Part shown: positions 1 through 8,068 of the stretch, one piece after another
How the letters are laid out: every line of letters begins with the position of its first letter
How positions within the stretch are numbered: the stretch's first letter is position 1
Source of the DNA: CBDCRK01 sp965220955
GTDB lineage: Bacteria > Desulfobacterota > Binatia > Bin18 > CBDCRK01
Direction of reading: 5' to 3'
Assembly (NCBI GenBank): GCA_965220955.1
Contig: CBDCRK010000023.1
Coordinates: 93,403-157,402, forward strand
Length of the DNA stretch: 64,000 bases
Translations under genes and position numbers: made by a program
Notes under the pieces: generated by a model
Databases searched by the model: none
Seen by the model: only the letters and a program-made list of their open reading frames with translations
Told to the model about the DNA's origin: nothing

Positions 1-2
1 TA

Positions 3-296
3 AGAGTAGACGGAGGAGCCGCGGCCAACGATTTCCTTATGCAGTTCCAGGCTGACATATTGGGCGTTCCCGTAGATCGACCCCAGATTGTGGAGACAAC
101 GGCTCTGGGGGCCGCCTTTCTTGCTGGTCTGGGCGTGGGCTTCTGGTCGTCCCTTAAGGAGCTAGGCCAAGTAAGGAAAACAGAGAAAGTTTTTCGGCCC
201 AAGATGAAAAGCAGCGTGCGAGAGGAGCTTTACCAGGGATGGCAGGACGCCGTGGAAAGGATAAAAACAAAGAGGGTTCCCTGTGCTGCTGGATAA
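3..296 (+). CDS. glpK: glycerol kinase, C-terminal part (5' end outside window)
   Basis: The frame is already open at the window edge and reads RVDGGAAANDFLMQFQADIL before the first internal ATG at 39. This is the conserved C-terminal signature of FGGY-family glycerol kinases (RVDGG.. .NDFLMQFQAD.L), followed by the V.RP....TALGAA.LAGLA-type segment, here ending KTKRVPCAAG. Glycerol kinase phosphorylates glycerol to sn-glycerol 3-phosphate with ATP in the cytoplasm. Only about the last 97 residues are visible, so the catalytic N-terminal half cannot be judged. The next gene is convergent and ends 17 bases away. Identification is firm from the signature; another FGGY kinase is unlikely. Confidence 0.9.
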   Translation, partial: RVDGGAAANDFLMQFQADILGVPVDRPQIVETTALGAAFLAGLGVGFWSSLKELGQVRKTEKVFRPKMKSSVREELYQGWQDAVERIKTKRVPCAAG

Positions 297-313
297 CTGA
301 TTGATCCCTGCTG

Positions 314-1291
314 CTAATGTTTTCCGAATACAGACTGCTGGAGTGCCGCGATTTTCTCCATAGTTACCGGCGGGAGCGGACCAGCCTCCGCCGCAGATAC
401 TGCTTCGGCCAACTCGGTTCGGTTCTTGGCACCGGTTACCACCGTGCTCACGCCTGGCAGGCTGAGAGCGTAGCGCATGGCCCCAAAGGCAAGGGAGAAG
501 GGCTCTTCGGCAGTTAGAAAGCCAAGGTGTTGGTGGGCAAGGGTGAAATCCTTGGCTACGGGATGATCCGCGGGCAGCTCGCGATCAAGGGTTGCGGTGA
601 GAGAACCGGCAGCAAAGGGGCGGATACCAAACACGCCGAGCCCTGCGGTCTGTGCCAGTCGCACCATTTCCTGATGATCTCGGTGGAGGGCATCCCCTGG
701 TGCTCCCATTTCTCCCTCCGAGCACATGATATTCGTTACCAGCTGTACAGTCTGTAGCCTGCCGTCGGCGAATAATTCGCGGACCATGTCATGCCGGGCA
801 ATACCGGTAAATCCTAGAGCCCGCACCAGCCCTTCTTCCTTTAGCTTCTGCATGGTCTCCAGAATACCTCCTGCACCGATGACCTCCTGCAGGGTAAGCC
901 GCCGAGGAGAGACGGGTTCCTGGGGTTCGACCTGGTTGTGAAGCTGGAAAAGATCGATCTGGCCGAGTCCCAGGCGTATGACGCTTCTCTCTAATGAACG
1001 ACGTACTACCCCGGGAAGATCTTTTCGTTCGTCAGGCATTACCATGACCTTGGTCGCAATAAGAGGCTTGGGATCAAGATCCGGCCAGGCTTGGCCCACA
1101 ATCTCTTCTGCTTTACCTGTACCATAGACCGGCGCTAGATCGATAATATTGATTCCGCTGGCCACGGCCTGCTTTACCGTCTCAACACACTCCTCCTCGG
1201 TCGTTGGCCCCCATACCATCCCGATTCCCCCACCGCCCAGGGTGATTTCTGATACCGTAAAGCCGGTTTTGCCGAGTGTCCTCTGGTTCAT
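314..1291 (-). CDS. aldo/keto reductase family oxidoreductase
   Basis: The product (325 aa from the chosen start) is a typical single-domain (beta/alpha)8 aldo/keto reductase. It opens MNQRTLGKTGFTVSEITLGGG, has the catalytic region DLAPVYGTGKAEEIVG (Asp and Tyr), the lysine in LIATKV and the histidine in DLFQLHNQ, and ends with the cofactor region VSTVVTGAKNRTEL. Members reduce aldehydes or ketones with NADPH; the substrate here is not predictable. A longer frame opens 13 codons upstream, but a GGGGGAA ribosome site lies just before the ATG at 1291 and the family begins there. It is divergent from the luciferase-like gene, with about 145 bases between, and convergent with glpK. Confidence 0.88.
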   Translation of the reverse strand: MNQRTLGKTGFTVSEITLGGGGIGMVWGPTTEEECVETVKQAVASGINIIDLAPVYGTGKAEEIVGQAWPDLDPKPLIATKVMVMPDERKDLPGVVRRSLERSVIRLGLGQIDLFQLHNQVEPQEPVSPRRLTLQEVIGAGGILETMQKLKEEGLVRALGFTGIARHDMVRELFADGRLQTVQLVTNIMCSEGEMGAPGDALHRDHQEMVRLAQTAGLGVFGIRPFAAGSLTATLDRELPADHPVAKDFTLAHQHLGFLTAEEPFSLAFGAMRYALSLPGVSTVVTGAKNRTELAEAVSAAEAGPLPPVTMEKIAALQQSVFGKH

Positions 1292-1435
1292 GGGTTCCCC
1301 CATTCTGCTTTTTTCTAGTGCATTGTACACCTAAGGGCGGGTAGGAACAATGAAAAAAGGGCTTGATTTTCTCGTTGACCACCAGAATAGCAGGAGTACA
1401 ATGTGGGCTGAGCCTAAGCAAAAAAAGGAGGGAAT

Positions 1436-2473
1436 ATGCGTTTCGGATTTTTTGATCAATTGCCATGTGCAGAAGAGCAGTCGGAGAGCCAGCGTTACCA
1501 TGACATCCTGGCTCAGATCGAGCTCGGGGACAAGGTAGGATTTGATACGGTCTGGCTTGGGGAATTGCACTTTGGTCGTAGCTCCTCGATCATGCCTTCC
1601 CCTCTCATGGTCTTGGCGGTGGCGGCGCAGCGTACCCAGCGTATCCGCCTGGGAACGGCTGTTACGCTCTTGCCCCTGCACAACCCGATGAAAATTGCCG
1701 AGGAGGCCGCCACCGCCGACATCCTCAGCGGTGGGCGCCTGGAGTTGGGGGTCGGGAGAGGAACCGCGCCAGTCCATTACACTGGGTATAATGTGCCACA
1801 GGAAGAGAGCCGGGAACGATTTGCCGAAGCACTTGAGGTCATTATCCAAGCCTGGACAAGTGAGCGTCTTTCCTACCAGGGTAAGTATTTTCATGCCCAG
1901 GACCTGCCGGTTGTCCCTAAACCGGTACAAAAGCCGCACCCGCCTATTCGCTTGGCTGCCAACAGCCCTGATACCTTCACCATTGCCGGAGAACTTGGTA
2001 CTCCCATTTTTGCTTCGCCGCTGATCAATCCACCGGACAAGCTGCGTGAGTACCTGGCGGTGCACCGAGATATCCTCAAGGCGGGAGCGAAGCAGGATGT
2101 GGCCCTGATGTTTCCTGTCCATGTGTCAAGCAGCCGGGCGCAGGCACGTGAGGAGTGTGAGGCCAGCCTTATGCACTTTTTTCGCGCAGCCGGTGAACGG
2201 CTAAAACCCTTGGGTGAGACTAGCATCAAGAGCTTTGAAGCCTTTCAACAGGTACTGGCCAGGCTGGAGCGAGTGACATACGAGGGCATTGATAGAAACA
2301 TGGGGGTGTTTGGTGACCCGGATCATTGCATAGAGAGGATTAAAGCCCTACAGCAGGAATTCCACATGGACGAATTCATTGGTTACTTCAATCAGGGTGG
2401 GCTGGTGGACCATGCCATAGTCAGACGATCAATGGAGCTGTTTGCCAAGGAAGTGATGCCGCATTGCCGGTAA
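1436..2473 (+). CDS. LLM-class flavin-dependent oxidoreductase (luciferase-like)
   Basis: This 345-aa protein begins MRFGFFDQL and has the bacterial-luciferase-like TIM-barrel pattern: LGDKVGFDTVWLGELHF near residues 32-48, RTQRIRLGTAVTLLPLHNPMKIAEEAATADILSGGRLELGVGRG at about 68-111, and PHPPIRLAANSPDTF further on. These proteins bind FMN or F420 and act as monooxygenases or dehydrogenases; the substrate cannot be read from sequence. An AGGAGG site sits 6 bases before the ATG. The class III CoA-transferase gene starts 10 bases after its stop, so the two are probably co-transcribed, which hints at a role in breakdown of a CoA-activated organic acid. Confidence 0.88.
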   Translation: MRFGFFDQLPCAEEQSESQRYHDILAQIELGDKVGFDTVWLGELHFGRSSSIMPSPLMVLAVAAQRTQRIRLGTAVTLLPLHNPMKIAEEAATADILSGGRLELGVGRGTAPVHYTGYNVPQEESRERFAEALEVIIQAWTSERLSYQGKYFHAQDLPVVPKPVQKPHPPIRLAANSPDTFTIAGELGTPIFASPLINPPDKLREYLAVHRDILKAGAKQDVALMFPVHVSSSRAQAREECEASLMHFFRAAGERLKPLGETSIKSFEAFQQVLARLERVTYEGIDRNMGVFGDPDHCIERIKALQQEFHMDEFIGYFNQGGLVDHAIVRRSMELFAKEVMPHCR

Positions 2474-2483
2474 GGAGGGATCT

Positions 2484-3695
2484 ATGGCTGGGGCGATAGA
2501 AGGGGTGAAAGTTGTTGAGTTAGCCATCTGGGCCGCCGCTCCCGGAGGTGGAGCCATTCTGGCAGATTGGGGAGCCGAGGTGGTCAAGGTCGAGGATCCA
2601 AACGGAGGAGACCCGTTTCGAGCCTTTTTGTCTCTGGGCGTCGGGGCGGCGATCACCTCAATCAACGGTGTCTTTGAAAGCGACAACCGCAACAAAAAAA
2701 GTATTGCCGTTGACATCCGTACTCAAGAGGGCCAGGAAATTGTTTATCGACTGGTAGAGCAAGCCGATGTTTTCCTGACAAATTTCCGGCCCGCTGCCAT
2801 AGAGCGTTATTGTATGGGCTACCCAATCATCAAGGCACGCAATCCTCGCATTGTCTATGTGGGTCTTACCGGCTATGGGCATACTGGCCCGGAGAAGGAC
2901 CGTGCTGCTTATGACTATGCGGGCTTTTGGGCTCGTTCCGGAATTATGGCATCCATGGGAGAACCGGGCACGCCTCCGCCCAGCCAGAGGCCGGGAATGG
3001 GAGATCACACCACTTCCATCGCGGTTGTTGCTGCGACCTCGGCGGCCCTTTTTGCCCGCGAGCGAACCGGTGTGGGACAGGAGGTCCGCCTTTCTCTCTT
3101 TCGTACCGGCATGTGGGTAGACTCGATGGATATTCAGACTGCGCTTTTGACCCGTCAGGACATTACGCGCCTAAGCCGCAAATCTGTGGGCAATCCCCTG
3201 TTCAATGCCTACCGAACCAAGGATAACAAATGGCTCTACTTGGTCATGCTACAGAGTGATCGTCACTGGCCGGTCTTCTGCCAAGTCATTGGCAAGGAAG
3301 ACCTTCCGCAAGATCCGCGTTTTGTGGACGCCGCCGCCCGGCGAGAAAACGGCAGCACCTTAGTGGCTATTATTGATGCAGTGCTGGAGAACAAGACACG
3401 GGCCGAGTGGGCCCGAATCTTGGATGAGGCGGGCATCTTCTGGGGTCCGGTGCAAACTGTAGAGGATGTTATTCACGACCCCCAGGCGCGGGAGAATGGG
3501 GCCTTTGTGCCTTTGGATCATCCTTCCGGGGAGAGGATGGAATTGGTTGCCAGCCCCATTGATTTCAGCGAAACCCCCGCTAGTGTTCGCCATGCAGCCC
3601 CAGAGCTGGGCCAGCACACCGAAGAAGTCTTGCTGGCGGCAGGGTATGCATGGGAGGACCTGGCCGGGTTAAGAGAAAAAGGGATTATTACGTAA
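2484..3695 (+). CDS. CaiB/BaiF (class III) CoA-transferase
   Basis: The 403-aa protein matches family III CoA-transferases throughout: start GAIEGVKVVELAIWAAAPGGG, ILADWGAEVVKVEDPNGGDPFR, DNRNKKSIAVDIRTQEGQEI, DVFLTNFRPAAIERYGM-like, and IVYVGLTGYGHTGPEKDRAAYDY. The catalytic aspartate is expected in GMGDHTTS, matching the position of Asp169 in formyl-CoA transferase. The enzymes move CoA between carboxylic acids through a mixed anhydride on that Asp; the acid used here is unknown. TAAGGAGGG lies 7 bases before the ATG. It follows the luciferase-like gene by 10 bases in an apparent two-gene operon. Confidence 0.9.
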   Translation: MAGAIEGVKVVELAIWAAAPGGGAILADWGAEVVKVEDPNGGDPFRAFLSLGVGAAITSINGVFESDNRNKKSIAVDIRTQEGQEIVYRLVEQADVFLTNFRPAAIERYCMGYPIIKARNPRIVYVGLTGYGHTGPEKDRAAYDYAGFWARSGIMASMGEPGTPPPSQRPGMGDHTTSIAVVAATSAALFARERTGVGQEVRLSLFRTGMWVDSMDIQTALLTRQDITRLSRKSVGNPLFNAYRTKDNKWLYLVMLQSDRHWPVFCQVIGKEDLPQDPRFVDAAARRENGSTLVAIIDAVLENKTRAEWARILDEAGIFWGPVQTVEDVIHDPQARENGAFVPLDHPSGERMELVASPIDFSETPASVRHAAPELGQHTEEVLLAAGYAWEDLAGLREKGIIT

Positions 3696-3812
3696 GCGTC
3701 AAGGTGCGTCCGAGTGCTGCCTGGCAGTAGAATGGGCACTGCTTAGCGGTTACCGCCGACCTATAGCTTTGCATCTTACTCTAGTGATAATCCACAATCT
3801 TGACATTGTAGG

Positions 3813-3857
3813 ACCCTCACCCCAGCCCTCTCCCGCGGCTTTGCGAGAGAGGGAGGT
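3813..3857. repeat. CTCACCCC...CCCTCTCCC palindromic repeat, possible terminator
   Basis: A block reading CCCTCACCCCAGCCCTCTCCC continues into GAGAGAGGG, so CCCTCTC can pair with GAGAGAGGG across about 12 bases. It lies beyond the stop codon of the minus-strand receiver-LpxC gene and beyond the plus-strand CoA-transferase gene, so it could end transcription from either side. It belongs to a repeat type seen at least six more times here (22.4, 27.9, 40.0, 51.3, 55.5, 58.5 kb). The rest of the 3696-3928 gap shows no gene. Confidence 0.6.
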
Positions 3858-3928
3858 GGTTGATGGCAAAGGCTTTTAATCTCCTCCAAGGCGCTCCTGG
3901 CCTTGGTTGGCTCCTTGCCCATCGGTTG

Positions 3929-5281
3929 TTATAACCCCATCCCCTGGGAAACTTCTCTGAGTAGGGCAGCGTTATCTCCGTGGCCGGTACGACAGGCAGT
4001 AACCCGGCCACGCAGAGGACGGCCGAGGAGATAGAGATCTCCCATAAGGTCGAGAACTTTGTGGCGCACCAGTTCATCGGGGAATCGCAGCGGGGGATTA
4101 ATCACCCCACTCTCACCAATAAGAATGCAGTTATGGAGGCGGCCGCCGCCGGCCAGCCCCATTTTCTCTAGCTTTTCAATATCTTTCAGAAAGCCGAACG
4201 TGCGAGCCGGGGCAATTTCTTCTCGAAAAGAGTCAGGACCGCGATGAACATAAGTATACTCCTGATGTCCGACTGGTGGAGGATAAACGAGAGTATAGCG
4301 TATTTCCAGGCGGTCAGCGGGCTCAATCATAATAAACTTCTCATCCCGTTCCGGGTCGCCAATGGCATAAAGCCGATCAATGACGATCTCTTCGGTTTCT
4401 CTCCCCTGCTCCTTAATGCCCGCTTCCTCCATCATCCTACAGAAATCCAAAGCCGAGCCGTCCAGGACCGGCACCTCGCTCTGTATCTTGATAAGCAGGT
4501 CTGTGATTCCATGCCCGTGCAGCGCTGAGAGCAGGTGTTCTACAGTCTTGGCAGCCATGCCACCATGGTAGAGGTTTGTGGCATAAGCGGTTGAGTCCAC
4601 ATAGCGTAAATGAGCGGGGATGGTCACGTCGGAGGAGATACTGCCAAAGACAATGCCGCTCCCAGGTGGTAGGGGGTGAAGAATCAGGCCGGTTTTTACT
4701 CCGGAGTGGAGTCCCTGGCCATGCTTCACTACACTGTGCCTGATCGTTCGTTCCGGCAATATTTTTCCGTTCTTGTCCTGGTCGGCCCAGCCTTCGACTG
4801 GCCTCAGGGTAGATGGGGAACGCAAAAGTTTAAATAGAGATGTGGATTCCTGCGTCTCGGTCTTTTGCCCCAAGGCCCGATAGACGGTCTGGAGGAGCGT
4901 ATCAATGGAAAAGGGCTTCTCAATAAAATCTGCTGCTCCCAATTTAGCCGCCCTAACCGCGGTCTCAATAGTGCCGTGACCCGAGATTACTACCACTGGT
5001 AATCCCGGTATGTGCTGCTTAATTTTTTCTAGCAGCTCGATGCCGTCTCCTTGTGGCATCCAAATATCCAGGATGACCAGAGAGGGCGGCTCTTTGGCCA
5101 CGAATTCGAGTGCCTGCCGCCCACCTTCGGCTTCTAGAACGGAAAATCCTTCGTCATCTAAAATCCCCCGCAAGGTACTCCTGATCTGTTTCTCATCATC
5201 AACTATGAGGATGGTTCTAGCCTGCGGCTGGAAACACTCGGCTTCGCCTCGTTGACTACTACTTCGCTCAATTCCCGCCAT
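3929..5281 (-). CDS. lpxC: response-regulator receiver domain fused to LpxC (UDP-3-O-acyl-GlcNAc deacetylase)
   Basis: The 450-aa chain has two full modules. Residues about 22-140 are a CheY-like receiver closest in look to NtrX: acidic pair D28/D29, phospho-acceptor D72 in LVILDIWMPQGDG, S100 in VVISGHG, and K122 in IEKPFSID. Residues about 172-450 are a complete LpxC: E248 and H249 in KTVEHLLSALHGHG, H407 and D411 in VRHKVLDLMGDLYLLG, H434 in GHGDNAALL. These are offset by a constant 169-170 from E. coli LpxC residues 78, 79, 238, 242 and 265. LpxC is the zinc enzyme of the committed step of lipid A synthesis. GGAGGGGGT precedes the ATG. The NtrY-like kinase gene ends 8 bases upstream, so the kinase probably phosphorylates this receiver (inference). 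No AAA+ or DNA-binding domain is present. Confidence 0.93.
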   Translation of the reverse strand: MAGIERSSSQRGEAECFQPQARTILIVDDEKQIRSTLRGILDDEGFSVLEAEGGRQALEFVAKEPPSLVILDIWMPQGDGIELLEKIKQHIPGLPVVVISGHGTIETAVRAAKLGAADFIEKPFSIDTLLQTVYRALGQKTETQESTSLFKLLRSPSTLRPVEGWADQDKNGKILPERTIRHSVVKHGQGLHSGVKTGLILHPLPPGSGIVFGSISSDVTIPAHLRYVDSTAYATNLYHGGMAAKTVEHLLSALHGHGITDLLIKIQSEVPVLDGSALDFCRMMEEAGIKEQGRETEEIVIDRLYAIGDPERDEKFIMIEPADRLEIRYTLVYPPPVGHQEYTYVHRGPDSFREEIAPARTFGFLKDIEKLEKMGLAGGGRLHNCILIGESGVINPPLRFPDELVRHKVLDLMGDLYLLGRPLRGRVTACRTGHGDNAALLREVSQGMGL

Positions 5282-5289
5282 ACCCCCTC

Positions 5290-7821
5290 CTATCCCTTCC
5301 TTCCTAATTCCTCACGAAAAGCCCCCCGTGGTCCTGGGGAGACAAGTCTACCGTCTGGTAAGCTCTGCTCCCTGAGTTCGCTGACTAACGCTTCCCCTAG
5401 CGCTTCCCTTGGTTCACTGACTGATGTTCCGCTTGGATACAGGGCCGACCCGTTGTCTGCCTGTTGCACGGTAGGTAGGTCTAAGGCTTCGCTTAAATCC
5501 GTTCCCGAACCAAACAACCGTATACTACGTTTTACTGGCAGCTCAATAATAAACCGGCTACCCCCAGGTGGGTTATCCCGCACCCGGACAAATGCCTGAT
5601 GGTCGGCCACAATAGACGCCACAATTGCCAGACCCAGGCCAGTCCCCTCTCTCTTGGTGGAGAAATAGGGCTCAAAAATACGGGCCTTAACCTCAGGAGC
5701 AATGCCGTAGCCGTTGTCTGCCACCTCAAGCCGTACAATACCTTGAGGATGCAAGTAACGGGTAACAACCTCGATCCGTCCCTGGCCCCTATCCCCCACC
5801 ATACGGCAAGCCGCTACAGCATTGTCTAGGAGGTTGACCAAAACTCGCTTCATGCCCTCACGATCAATCTCCAAAGGCGGCAGGCCAACCCCAGACACAA
5901 AGGCAAAATCAATATCACGGTGTGCCTCACGAAAGAGCACAAGACCCTCCTGCACCAGAGCATTGAGGTCCTGTGGGGTATGTTCGGCTGTGGGTAGGCG
6001 GGCAAAAGTGGAAAACTCGTTCACCAACTCCTTAAGCTCTGTCACCGACTGTCCAATGGTCTGTGTGCATTCTTCAAATATCTCGGCACCCTCGCTGATC
6101 TGCGGGGCAAAACGCTTGTGCAATCTCTGGGCGGCAAGCTGAATGGGAGTGAGCGGGTTCTTAATCTCATGGGCAATGCGCCTAGCTACCTCACGCCACG
6201 CTTCCATCCGCTCCACTCGTACAATCTGGGTGACATCCTCAAAGAAACACACCACCCCTGGAGTCTCTCCTCTATCGTCGGTGAGGGGAGTACCGGTTAT
6301 CAGGAGGGAGAGGACCTGCCCATTGCGCTCAAGCTTGAGCTGACCCTTACTTTCTTGTCCTCTTGAGGTAACTCCCTTGGGCGTTAATGGAAGGAGATCC
6401 TGCACCACTTGTCTAACCTCACTGAACTCGGGCTGGGCAAAGACTTCCTGATATTCCTGGCCTATTGTTTCCTTAGGACTGAGGCCTAAGAGCCGTTCGG
6501 CCGCACGATTGATGGTTGTGATTATCCCCTGGCGGTCAAGCGAGACAACCCCAGCAGTGATGTTAGCCAAAATAATCTCCATATACCTCCGCCTCGCCTC
6601 TAACTCTGTATGGCTTCTCTGTAGGTCTCCGGTCATCCGGTTAAAGGCTGCTACTAGAGTCCCTATTTCATCTTTCCCTTCTCCTTCGATCCGATGCCTC
6701 CAGTGGCCCTGGGCCACCTCTCGGGTAGCCTCGGCGAGTTGCTGGAGTGGGACAGCAATCCTTTTGGCAAGGAACAGCCCGGTCCAGATGGCGGAAAAGA
6801 CCACCACCAGCGTTACTAACGCCATAGTCATGATATAGTTGTTCTTAATCGGTTGTCTGAGGTATTTCAGTTGGCTGTACTCGTGAAAAGCGCGAGCAAT
6901 TTGAGAGCTTTGGCGGACCACACTTTGGGGAATATAATACTCAGCCACCACTACTCCCCGCACTTGGCCATCGGCCATTACCGGGACTAGCCCACGTACT
7001 ACGTCCGCCTCACCAGCAGAACGTACTTGTCTCACTTCTTCTCCCCTAAGGGCCTGCTCCAAGCCTGTCCTGAGCCCCGTCGAAGGGCTTGTCTTGAACT
7101 CCGTCGAGGGAAATGTGCCCCCCCCCTGTAAATCATCCGGGTGGCGTCCCGCTCTTTCTGCTCCCTCCTTTCCAGGAGCCTTCTCTACAGGGACAATAGC
7201 TAAGGATTCTCCTAGTGCTGAGAAGACCTCAACTCTTCCCAGGTGATACTCACGTTGCTTGCGGTTGACTAGTTCCTTGAGGGCTATACGGCTTTGAGAG
7301 TCTGCCAGCTCTGCTCTACCAATTTCATCCGCCAGGTTCCGGGCATAAGAGAGCGCGTTCTCCTGCAAATGACTGTAAAAGGAGTTCGCCACCTCAAGCG
7401 AACTCGCCAGTGAACCCTCGACCTGCACGGTAAACCACTTCTCGATAGAGTTAGTCATAAAGCCAACACCAATGAAAAGAAGGAGTAGGGCCGGAAAGAG
7501 AGAAATGGTTAGAAAAGCGAGGACCAAACGCAGGCGTAGATGTGAGCCCAGCAGTCCCCGGCTACGTTGGTAGAAGAGCTTGATTAGATTACGCCCGACA
7601 AGGAAAACTAGCAGAACAAGCAGGATAATGATGATGTTGGTCAGGAGAAAGAAAATAACATTGGTGCTCAGTGAATGACTATCACTAAACTGAGGGAGAC
7701 GGGTTTCGAGCAAGGTAAAGAGAAAGACAGCAAGGGCAGTAGCCAGGATGAGAATTCCCTCGCGTTGCGACCGCCGCTCGGGTTCACCTTCCCTCCCTCT
7801 CACTTTTTGTTCTTCAGCCAT
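5290..7821 (-). CDS. NtrY-like membrane sensor histidine kinase (HAMP-PAS-HisKA-HATPase)
   Basis: This 843-aa kinase has the NtrY layout. There are three hydrophobic segments in the first 130 residues, a periplasmic region, a further membrane segment near 320-345, HAMP (about 345-400), PAS (ILANITAGVVSLDRQG, about 415-520), the phospho-acceptor histidine in AHEIKNPLTPIQLAAQRL near 550, the N box LVNLLDNAVAACR, and G boxes DNGYGIAPEVKARIFEPYFSTK and GTGLGLAI. Two tandem copies of a 25-bp repeat encode an insert at about 237-253 in the extracytoplasmic part. A repeat-like tail of about 75 residues follows the kinase core. AGGAGAAACCT precedes the ATG. It lies between a DUF2905 gene and receiver-lpxC, its likely partner. 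Confidence 0.92.
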   Translation of the reverse strand: MAEEQKVRGREGEPERRSQREGILILATALAVFLFTLLETRLPQFSDSHSLSTNVIFFLLTNIIIILLVLLVFLVGRNLIKLFYQRSRGLLGSHLRLRLVLAFLTISLFPALLLLFIGVGFMTNSIEKWFTVQVEGSLASSLEVANSFYSHLQENALSYARNLADEIGRAELADSQSRIALKELVNRKQREYHLGRVEVFSALGESLAIVPVEKAPGKEGAERAGRHPDDLQGGGTFPSTEFKTSPSTGLRTGLEQALRGEEVRQVRSAGEADVVRGLVPVMADGQVRGVVVAEYYIPQSVVRQSSQIARAFHEYSQLKYLRQPIKNNYIMTMALVTLVVVFSAIWTGLFLAKRIAVPLQQLAEATREVAQGHWRHRIEGEGKDEIGTLVAAFNRMTGDLQRSHTELEARRRYMEIILANITAGVVSLDRQGIITTINRAAERLLGLSPKETIGQEYQEVFAQPEFSEVRQVVQDLLPLTPKGVTSRGQESKGQLKLERNGQVLSLLITGTPLTDDRGETPGVVCFFEDVTQIVRVERMEAWREVARRIAHEIKNPLTPIQLAAQRLHKRFAPQISEGAEIFEECTQTIGQSVTELKELVNEFSTFARLPTAEHTPQDLNALVQEGLVLFREAHRDIDFAFVSGVGLPPLEIDREGMKRVLVNLLDNAVAACRMVGDRGQGRIEVVTRYLHPQGIVRLEVADNGYGIAPEVKARIFEPYFSTKREGTGLGLAIVASIVADHQAFVRVRDNPPGGSRFIIELPVKRSIRLFGSGTDLSEALDLPTVQQADNGSALYPSGTSVSEPREALGEALVSELREQSLPDGRLVSPGPRGAFREELGRKG
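7063..7110 (-). repeat. two tandem copies of a ~25-bp coding-embedded repeat
   Basis: Copy one (7063-7087) reads GCCTGTCCTGAGCCCCGTCG then AAGGG. Copy two (7088-7110) is CTTGTCTTGAACTCCGTCG then AGGG. In the kinase frame they give FPSTEFKT and SPSTGLRTG. Related copies lie in rlpA (11476), tmk (21004) and the AOR gene (36776), in other reading frames. Confidence 0.8.
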
Positions 7822-7830
7822 AGGTTTCTC

Positions 7831-8059
7831 CTAACGGTCCGGCGGGGAACCGCGAAATAGGAAGAACAGAAGCGAGAGGAAGGCGCTCACCAGCAGGCAG
7901 GTAGCCAAGGGAAAATAGAAGGTGAGGTGATTCCGGTTGATGTAGATATCTCCGGGGAGACGCCCAATCCAGGGGAGCTTCCCTCTCATCACCAGAACAA
8001 CACCAGCCACAATAATCAAATACCCCGATAACTATCAACAGCTTACCCAGGTCGGCCAT
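7831..8059 (-). pseudogene. DUF2905 small membrane protein, frameshifted
   Basis: The family N-terminus MADLGKLLIVIG is encoded from the ATG at 8059. The continuation LIIVAGVVLVMRGKLPWIGRLPGD, followed by YFPLATCLL and a final membrane segment, is in another frame. Removing one T from the GTATTTG run at about 8019-8024 would join them as G-V-L-I-I-V-A-G and restore a roughly 75-residue two-helix protein. DUF2905 proteins have no known function and often follow ruvB, as here (9 bases after its stop). A TTG at 8019 could start a shorter protein lacking the first segment. A real mutation and a sequencing error cannot be told apart. Confidence 0.75.
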
Positions 8060-8068
8060 ACTCTCTCC

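Noticed and set aside
1331..2122. 263-codon minus-strand frame over the luciferase-like gene
   Set aside because: Opposite-strand shadow; no family signature and no ribosome site.
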